Assembly (NCBI GenBank): GCA_025175895.1
Contig: CM045997.1
Coordinates: forward strand, 106,068,479-106,132,478
Direction of reading: 5' to 3'
From: Wurfbainia villosa
Lineage: Eukaryota > Streptophyta > Magnoliopsida > Zingiberales > Zingiberaceae
Length of the DNA stretch: 64,000 nucleotides
Below are positions 56,621 through 64,000 of the stretch, piece by piece. The position numbers were made by a program, and so were the translations under genes. The notes below the pieces were generated by a model, which was given only the letters and a program-made list of their open reading frames with translations, did no database searches and was not told the origin of the DNA. Position 1 is the first letter of the stretch, and every line of letters begins with the position of its first letter.

Positions 56621-59600
56621 TGATACGTTGATTGATACCGGTAGTTCCCATTCATTCGTATCTAGAGTATTTCTGAGTAGAGTTGGAAGAATCCCAAGGG
56701 TTCGTTCTTGTGGGTTAGCAGTATCCTTGCCATCAGGAGAGGTGCTGACTAGCCACCAAGAAATCAAGGGTTGCCCATTAGACTTTGACGGGCATATCCT
56801 TACAGTGGATCTTCAGGTGTTGAAAATGATAGAGTTCGATATTATTCTCGGTATGGACTGGTTGGCCGCTTATCACGCTACAGTGGATTGTAGAGCAAGA
56901 GTGGTGACATTCCGACCACCAGATCAACCAGCTTGGGAATTTATTGGTACCAGAGATGATGGATTATCTATTATATCGACTTTACAGGCTCAGAGGCTAT
57001 TGGCTCAGGGTTGTCAAGGTTATCTGTTATCTCTAGTCAAAGTTGAGAACGAAGGACTACCACCCCTCTCTGATGTGCGAGTAGTCCGAGAGTATCCAGA
57101 TGTATTTCCTGATGAACTTTCAGGCTTGTCACCTCCTAGGCAAGTTGAATTTGCGATAGAGGTGATTTCAGGAACCGCACCTATATCGAAACCTCCTTAT
57201 CGGATGGCGCCAAAGGAGTTGAATGAACTTAAAGTCCAACTGTAGGAGTTGCTGGATAATGGATTCATCCGACCTAGTGTTTCACCATGGGGAGCACCGG
57301 TACTCTTTGTCAAGAAGAAGGATGGATCGTTGCGGTTATGTATTGACTATCGGCAACTGAATGCAGTCAAAGTTAAAAACAAATATCCACTGCCGAGGAT
57401 AGAAGATTTGTTCGATCAGCTGAAGGATACATGTGTGTATTCTAAAATTGATCTGCACTCAGGATATCATCAGCTTCGGATAAGAGATGAGGATGTTCGA
57501 GTGTTCGTAAATAGCTGCACTGTTATGGGCACATGAGTTTCTAGTGATGTTTTCGGTCTCACGAATGCCCCAGCTGCATTTATGGACTTAATGAACCGTG
57601 TATTCCTGAGGTATATAGATCAGTTCGTGATCGTGTTCATCGATGACATATTAATTTATTCTCGATCCGAGGAAGAGCATGAACAACATCTGCGGATAGT
57701 ATTAGAGACGTTGCGACAGGAGCAGTTATATGCCAAATTTAGCAAGTGTGCGCTCGTTATCCTCAAGGGTTTTCTTGGACATGTGGTGTCCAATAGAGGT
57801 ATTTCTGTAGATCCCGTAAGATCGAGGCGATTACACACTGGGAGCAACGCAAAATCAGTACAGAGGTCAGTAGTTTCCTTGGTCCGCCTGCATTATGAGG
57901 AGGTTCGTGGAGGGATTCTCGAGTATCGCCATGCCACTCACTCGTCGACTTAAAGGGCCAAGTTCACTGGTCGAGGCCCTGTGAGACTAGCTTCCAGGAG
58001 CTTGCGACGACTAGTTTTGCATCTATCTTAGTGATTTCTTCCGTGTTGATGGGATGGTTCTCTTGATGCTTCTATCCAAGGGTTGGGAGCAGCCTGATGC
58101 ACCCAACCGTGTGGTATCTTATGCCTCCACAACTAAAAGATCACGAGAGAAATTACCCAAAGGCACGATCTAGAGTTAGCCGCCATTATTTTCGTGATCA
58201 AGATATGGAGGCACTACTTGTATGGGATTACCTTTGAGATCTACACCACCATAAAGTCAAGTATCCTGCTCACACGTAAAGAGTCAACTGAGATAGAGAC
58301 GGTGGATGGAATATCCGAAGATTACGATCGCACCATCCAAGATCATCGGGAAGGCTAATGTGGTAGCGATGCGCCGAGCAGAAGTCTCGTGAGTTCTCGC
58401 CAGTCATCCGACAGCATCGACCTAGTTCGACAGCTTCTGAGTTGGGATCTCGAACACGGCCAAACATCCCGAGGATATTAGTATCTATGGTTGCCCATTC
58501 CGCTATTGCACGAGAGGATTAAGGAAGCACAAGTCAATGATCAAGATCCGCAGCTTCGAGAAAGACGATAGACTCGTAACGCCGACGGATTTCGAGTGAC
58601 GAGAATGGTGTACTTCGTTTCCGAGGACGATTTTGTGTTCCGGACACACACCCAGTTAAGGAAGAACTGCTACAGGAAGCACATTAGTCGAGATTTGCTA
58701 TACATCCTGGTGGTACTCGGATGTATCGAGATTTGAAGCGCTTTACCGTGGAACGGTATGAAACAGATATTGCGATTTTGTGGCACGATGTCTAGTATGC
58801 CAAAGAAGTGAAGGTCGAACATCGTAAACTCCGCCGCTTATTTCAGAAATTCCGATCTCGGAATGGAAGTGGGAAAATATCACGATGAATTTCATTACGG
58901 GATTACCCAGAACCCGTAAAGGACATACTGCAATTTGGGTGATCGTGGATCGATTAACCAAATCCGCTCACTTCCTTCCGATTCGTGAGACGGACTCATT
59001 GGATCATCTAGCGGAATTGTACTGCCGAGAGATCATTAGATTACATGGAGTACCATTGAGTATTATATCTGATAGAGATCCGTGATTTACTTCGTGATTC
59101 TGGAAGAGTCTGCAGCAGGCCATGGGCACAGAGCTTCGACTCAGTACAACCTTTCATCCGCAGACAGACGGACAAATCAACGCACTATCTGCACCTTGAG
59201 GATCTATCGAGATCTTACGCCATGGATTTCGTGGCGCTTGGGAGAATCACATTCCTTTAGTGGAGTTTGCCTACAACAACAACTACTACTCTTCTATCCA
59301 GATGGCTCCATTCGAGGCATTATACGGCAGACCCTACAGATCTCCTGTGTTATGGGAGGAAGTTGGGGAACGACAGATATTGGGGCCTCAGAGTATCCAA
59401 CAGGATGCAGAGTTGATACGAGTGATCAGACGACGGTTATCTGAGGCACAGGATCGACAGAAGAGTTCTGCGGACCGAAGGCGAAGGCCTTTGGAATTTT
59501 CAGTCGGGGACCATGTATTCCTACGAGTGTCACCCACCAAAGGAGTCAAGAGATTTGGGCTAAAAGGAAAATTAGCTCCACGTTACATTAGCCCATTTGA

Positions 59601-59921
59601 GATATTAGAGCGGATTGGAGGTGTAGCTTATCGGTTGGCTTTACCTCCGACACTTGCGGGTGTTCACAATGTATTCCATGTATCTATGTTGAGGAAATAT
59701 GTGTCGCAATCTGACCATGTTCTGAAAGAGGTTCCGATACCCCTCCAGGCGAATGTGACTTATGAGGAGACTCCAGTGCGGATTCTTGATCGCAAGGAGC
59801 AGCAGTTGCGGAACAAAATCATCCGACTCGTAAAGGTGGGATGGCAGCATCATACGGATGAGGAGGCTACATGGGAGCTGGAAGATACTATCCGAGCTCG
59901 ATACCCTCATCTGTTTACTTG
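56121..59921 (+). pseudogene. Gypsy chromovirus pol: protease, RT, RNase H, integrase, chromodomain-like tail
   Basis: The aspartic protease has LIDTGSSHSFVS (56624-56659). After YDP/DVFPDEL the frame stops at TAG 57243-57245, then resumes with RT: LCIDYRQLN (about 57333) and FIDDILIYS (about 57637, catalytic FxDD). RNase H (57960-58300) and the integrase zinc region are shredded by small indels. The integrase core is readable as VDRLTKSAHFLPI (58945) and FHPQTDGQ (59151). Two TGA codons at 59083-59097 replace arginines. The last 220 codons to 59921 are open and contain GDHVFLRVSP, GPFEI-like PRYISPFEIL, and a chromodomain-like end WELEDTIRARYPHLF. Most breaks at 57500-58900 are absent in the sister copy at 62429-64000. 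Confidence 0.85.
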
Positions 59922-60000
59922 AGGTATGTGGTTATTTCAGAATATGCTTGAATTAATTTTCGGCATATAGGTACGAAATTTGGGGATCAAATTTTAATAA

Positions 60001-60011
60001 GCGGGGGAGAA
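60001..60011 (+). promoter_or_regulatory. Polypurine tract
   Basis: GCGGGGGAGAA lies directly before the 3' LTR start TGTAAAATACC. Confidence 0.85.
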
Positions 60012-62428
60012 TGTAAAATACCAAAAATAAATAAATAAATAAAGCATGTTTAGGGATTTTAATTAAATCTAACCTAGCTCTAAGGTTATAGGGTTAATTT
60101 AAATGGATCTAGGTTTTTGACTTATAGGGTTTTAAACCCAAACCTATGATGATCCATTTACTCCTCTTAAAACCCAACTGCTCCAAAATCGCAACGCTAA
60201 GCCGCTTCATCCTTCCGCTTTCTCGACGCAATCTCGCGCGCCACAAGAAAGATAATCCATCGTCGACTTCGCCGCCGGCGCTGCCATTCCCCAGCCCTCA
60301 TTCCCTCCTTATCCCTTCCGCGACCACGGCGCCGGTTGACATTTCTCTCCGCACGAGCAGACCCCTCTTCTCTTGCTTTCTCTCCTCCGCGACTGCGGCC
60401 CTTTTCGCGGACTCGCGTCGCCGCCCTCCGAGCAAGCGGTTCGGCGACGTTGCTGCCATAGCGGGAAGGCTTGAATCGGCGGTGTCTTGGTGCTGTTCTA
60501 GTTGGTAGTTGCTTCGCGAGTTCTGCCGGAGCAAATTAGGGCAACCTCTCCTTTCTGATCGGTAAGTGGCTTCTTCCCCGATCTCGGATGGGATCCATCT
60601 TCGACTGAAAATCCTTCCTCCCGTGCAGCTCACAAACCGGTGGTGTTAGGGCAGCAACAAATTTCTGACGAATTGAGCAAAGTGGGAGGAGTACCATCGG
60701 TGCATCTTCAAGCACTGGTATATCTTGAGTTTTTTTTTCCTTCCCTGCTGTCCAGTTTAATTTATTGTTGTCGATGGTGCCTACCGGAGTAGTGGATGGG
60801 CGGCTGTGAGCATGGGTCCTGCGCGTGGTCGATGGAGATGGCTGAGGTTGGAGTTTTGGTCTGTTAAATGGTTGTGATGTGCTGTGGGAGTTGCACGGCT
60901 GGGTTTATATCGGAGTTGGGTGTGTTGTGCGAGTTCTGTGGAGATGGGGAGGTGGCTGTGATTGTAATGGATCAGCTGTGAACAAAGTTGTGAACGGCTG
61001 TAATTGTTGTGCATTGGCTGTGAATGGATGTTAGGGCAGTGAGATAAAGGGTTGGCATAAGGATCCTTTTTGTTTATTCGTTACAAAGCCTTGGGGTTTC
61101 GTGAATAGCTGATACGTTAACAAAAGGATAGGGTAATGTATGGTTGCCGGGGGATTATCAGATATATGGTTGGGTAATTGAATTTAGAAAATAAGGTGAC
61201 TTATGATGTCTTGAGGGTCTAATGTGAAGGTTGGTTATAGTAAATCGACCTTGGATAATTTAGGAGATTTTTCTAAGTAGTAAGTCGATAAAAGAATGCG
61301 ACTATAAGAACGATATAGTAATTAATTGTATTTTGTAGTCTGCTTGTACTAAAATGTAATTGATGCTATTTGCAGGACGTGGATACGAGGCAGGACCACG
61401 GCCGTGAGGATTTTTATTGTCACGAGCTTCTTATCAGGTAGGTAATTTCCTACCGGTCGGGTAGATGTAATGATTTCCAGATTTAGACATAGATATGAAC
61501 ATGTTAGGTGTTCATATTACCTTGACCATGCTCTGTTTATCGTATGCTTGAACTTACCGTTGTTATATATGTGTGCTCGATTATTGATAACACATATTCC
61601 CTAGCATGATCTAGAAGTTGCAGATGTGATGTAAGTAGGTTTAACTGTTTAGTAGGGTGTAGATGTTAGAGTACGGAGGATGACCTAAATTATAAATTTG
61701 GCAAAAAGGTCCTCTGTGGATAAGTATGGCCCTAAATGTAGGACTCATTCCATACCTGTATGTTGCACCTTTAGTACCAACCACGGGTTGTGTAAATGGT
61801 CTGGTGAGTCGTGGACAGTGTGTCGCTACGGACCGATGGTCCTAGCTTGTCATGATCAGATGAGCATAACTCTTTACAGGATAGAGAGTGTACTGATCAA
61901 TTAGGAGTGACTCTCTGTTGAACAGAGAGTCTATGGTAGATGTCTGTATGTGAGACAGCACCCTCATGTCATTGCATGCATACTGACGACATCATCTCCC
62001 CTTGGGGTTGAGAGAGAGTCGTCAGTCATCCTGCCTCCCAGGTTACTTCCAGAGGAGTAACTGGTGTGAGGGCATAACATTTGTTGTGTCACACTCTACC
62101 ATTATTAACGATGGTTGTTGGAGTTGCGTGCAGTTGTCCTGGGTGCGTGGCACTCAACCGCTCATTGGTAGTGTCAGTCGGAGTAGCCAGCAGCAGGGCC
62201 CCCCGTTGCGTAGCGAGCTCTTTACGCTCACATGCTACTTGATCATACTGCCCACTCGGCCACTCTATAGCAGTGGTTGGTGTGAGTTGAGACAGTTGTC
62301 ATGTCGTGCCACCTAGGCCACACTGGGGTCGTGGTAGCGAGTAGGGGTGAGCAGGCATGACCATGCATGCTGCATTGTCGTATCATACGGTGCTTTGCAT
62401 ATGGTTATATATATATACATACCTGCTT
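60012..62428 (+). repeat. 3' LTR of the gypsy chromovirus, right-truncated
   Basis: It starts TGTAAAATACC. The GC-rich leader is at 60170-60560, GTAAGTGG at 60562, TATTTGCAG ends at 61375, and hairpins follow. From 61427 it matches the 5' LTR base for base with few changes until ACATACC(T)GCTT near 62428, where it jumps into pol sequence. About 0.9 kb of LTR end, including CGGGGCGTGACA, is missing. Confidence 0.88.
60562..61375 (+). other. Intron-like segment in the gypsy 3' LTR
   Basis: GTAAGTGG at the start and TGATGCTATTTGCAG at the end match the layout 29243-30089 and 12345-13070 in two other LTRs. The sequence after it, GACGTGGATACGAG, is shared with 30090. Confidence 0.45.
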
Positions 62429-64000
62429 ATCGAAACCTCCTAGGTAAGTTGAATTTGCGATAGAGGTGATTTCAGGAACCGCACCTATATCGAAACCTCC
62501 TTATCGGATGGCGCCAAAGGAGTTGAATGAACTTAAAGTCCAACTGTAGGAGTTGCTGGATAATGGATTCATCCGACCTAGTGTTTCACCATGGGGAGCA
62601 CCGGTACTCTTTGTCAAGAAGAAGGATGGATCGTTGCGGTTATGTATTGACTATCGGCAACTGAATGCAGTCAAAGTTAAAAACAAATATCCACTGCCGA
62701 GGATAGAAGATTTGTTCGATCAGCTGAAGGATACATGTGTGTATTCTAAAATTGATCTGCGCTCAGGATATCATCAGCTTCAGATAAGAGATGAGGATGT
62801 TCAGAAAATAGCTTTTCGCACTCGTTATGGGCATTACGAGTTTCTAGTGATGCCTTTCGGTCTCACGAATGCCCCAGCTGCATTTATGGACTTAATGAAC
62901 CGTGTATTCCTGAGGTATATAGATCAGTTCGTGATCGTGTTCATCGATGACATATTAATTTATTCTCGATCCGAGGAAGAGCATGAACAACATCTGCGGA
63001 TAGTATTAGAGACGTTGCGACAGGAGCAGTTATATGCCAAATTTAGCAAGTGTGCGTTCTGGTTATCCTCAGTGGGTTTTCTTGGACATGTGGTGTCCAA
63101 TAGAGGTATTTCTGTAGATCCCCAGAAGATTGAGGCGATTACCAGTTGGGAGCAGCCAAAATCAGTACAGGAGGTTCGTAGTTTCCTTGGTCTGGCCGGG
63201 TATTATCGGAGGTTCGTGGAGGGATTCTCGAGTATCGCCATGCCACTCACTCGTCTGACTCGGAAAGGGGTCAAGTTCACCTGGTCAGAGGCCTGTGAGA
63301 CTAGCTTCCAGGAGCTTAAGCGACGACTAGTTTTTGCATCTATCTTAGTGATTTCTTCTGGTGTTGATGGGATGGTTCTCTATACGGATGCTTCTATCCA
63401 AGGGTTGGGAACAGTTCTGATGCAGTCCAACCGTGTGGTATCTTATGCCTCCCGTCAACTAAAAGATCACGAGAGAAATTACCCAGTGCATGATCTAGAG
63501 TTAGCCGCCATTATTTTCGCATTGAAGATATGGAGGCACTACTTGTATGGGATTACCTTTGAGATCTACACCGACCATAAAAGTCTGAAGTATCTGTTCA
63601 CACAGAAAGAGCTGAATCTGAGATAGAGACGGTGGATGGAATATCTGAAAGATTACGACTGCACCATCCAGTATCATCGGGGGAAGGCTAATGTGGTAGC
63701 AGATGCTCTGAGCAGGAAGTCTCGTGGAGTTCTGGCTAGTCATCTGACAGCGGTTACTGACCTAGTTCGACAGTTCTCAGAGTTGGGACTGTCTGAACAC
63801 GGTCAAACATCCCGAGGGATATTGGTATCTATGGTTGCCCATTCCGCTATTGCTGAGAGGATTAAGGAAGCACAAGTCAATGATCAGCATCTGCAGTTCT
63901 TGAGCAGCACGATAGACTCAGAACGTCAGACGGATTTCTCGAGTGACGAGAATGGTGTACTTCGTTTCCGAGGACGATTTTGTGTTCCGGACACACACCC
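62429..64000 (+). pseudogene. Second copy of gypsy pol (RT, RNase H, start of integrase), runs off the window
   Basis: It corresponds to about 57130-58690 and is nearly identical except for small indels in the other copy. The in-frame TAG at 62547-62549 is shared with 57243. From 62553 the frame is open for 357 codons: RT with LCIDYRQLN, YSKIDLRSGYHQL, TRYGHYEFLVMPFGL and FIDDILIYS; connection domain; RNase H with LYTDAS and a YTDHKSLKYL phrase. A second shared TAG (63624-63626) replaces Gln before RRWMEYL. Then the GKANVVADALSRK phrase and the integrase zinc region follow. It is joined directly to truncated LTR, with no gag, protease or LTR of its own. Confidence 0.88.

Larger units (their letters stand above)
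40138..62428 (+). mobile_element. Ty3/gypsy chromovirus (Tekay/Del-like), both LTRs truncated, split by a nested element
   Basis: The parts are a 5' LTR missing its first ~1.4 kb (40138-42013), primer site, gag (42235-42581 and 55487 onward), protease, RT, RNase H, integrase with a chromodomain-like tail (to 59921), polypurine tract, and a 3' LTR lacking about 0.9 kb at its end (60012-62428). The gene order RT-RNase H-integrase is that of gypsy elements. The chromodomain-like end and LTRs over 3 kb suggest the Tekay/Del lineage. A 12.9-kb gag-only element interrupts gag. Confidence 0.88.

Noticed and set aside
1..64000. Host genes, tRNA or rRNA genes
   Set aside because: The only recognisable proteins are retroelement gag, pol and the retroelement-borne second ORF. 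Nothing resembling tRNA A/B boxes with a cloverleaf, or conserved rRNA blocks, was noticed, although I could not run a scan.

Overview
The window looks like intergenic heterochromatin from a large-genome flowering plant. It is a stack of nested LTR retrotransposons plus one fragment of a CACTA DNA transposon. I found no convincing host protein-coding gene, tRNA, rRNA or CRISPR array. The plant assignment rests on four things: initiator-Met primer-binding sites of plant type (TGGTATCAGAGC), Ty3/gypsy chromovirus and Ty1/copia proteins, LTRs of 1.2-3.5 kb, and a CACTATAAGAAAA terminus. I cannot name the species from sequence alone.

Layout, left to right. 1-1450: start of a minus-strand copia-like element (5' LTR and primer site) inserted in an old gypsy LTR (1451-3627). 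4253-5412: one end of a CACTA transposon. 5413-11675: the 3' half of a minus-strand gag-only LTR element, whose LTR is split by a copia-type solo LTR (6822-8512, target duplication TGGTT). 11676-19072: a decayed gypsy element with a 2.85-kb 5' LTR and a 3' LTR cut after about 155 bp. 19073-28010: a decayed plus-strand copia polyprotein, interrupted by a complete gag-only element (19270-24352, duplication AAAAG) and a solo LTR (24506-26001, duplication CGTTG). 28523-32003: a 3.48-kb gypsy solo LTR (duplication ATATG). 32009-36711: a composite of short TRIM-like LTRs around a minus-strand copia fragment, bounded by inverted LTRs and again by ATATG. 36717-40137: AT-rich, no gene. 40138-62428: a gypsy chromovirus (gag, protease, RT, RNase H, integrase, chromodomain-like tail). 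Its gag is interrupted by a 12.9-kb gag-only element (42582-55481, duplication GGCCT). 62429-64000: a second copy of the same gypsy pol, fused directly to the truncated 3' LTR.

The most unusual object is the 42582-55481 element. It has an intact 544-codon gag and no pol. It carries a second gene module in the env-like position, and that module reads as a spliced ORF: ATG exon, 106-bp GT-AG intron, then an open frame. The module and part of an LTR are tandemly duplicated (about 4.2 kb), and a related gag-only element in the same window (5413-11675) lacks the module.

Two further signals run through the window. First, LTR copies carry small conserved hairpins with compensating base changes. Second, duplicated segments at 42-59 kb differ from each other mainly by small losses at CAG/CTG. 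That pattern suggests basecalling or consensus errors at methylated CHG sites rather than real gene decay, so several apparent frameshifts here should not be trusted until checked.
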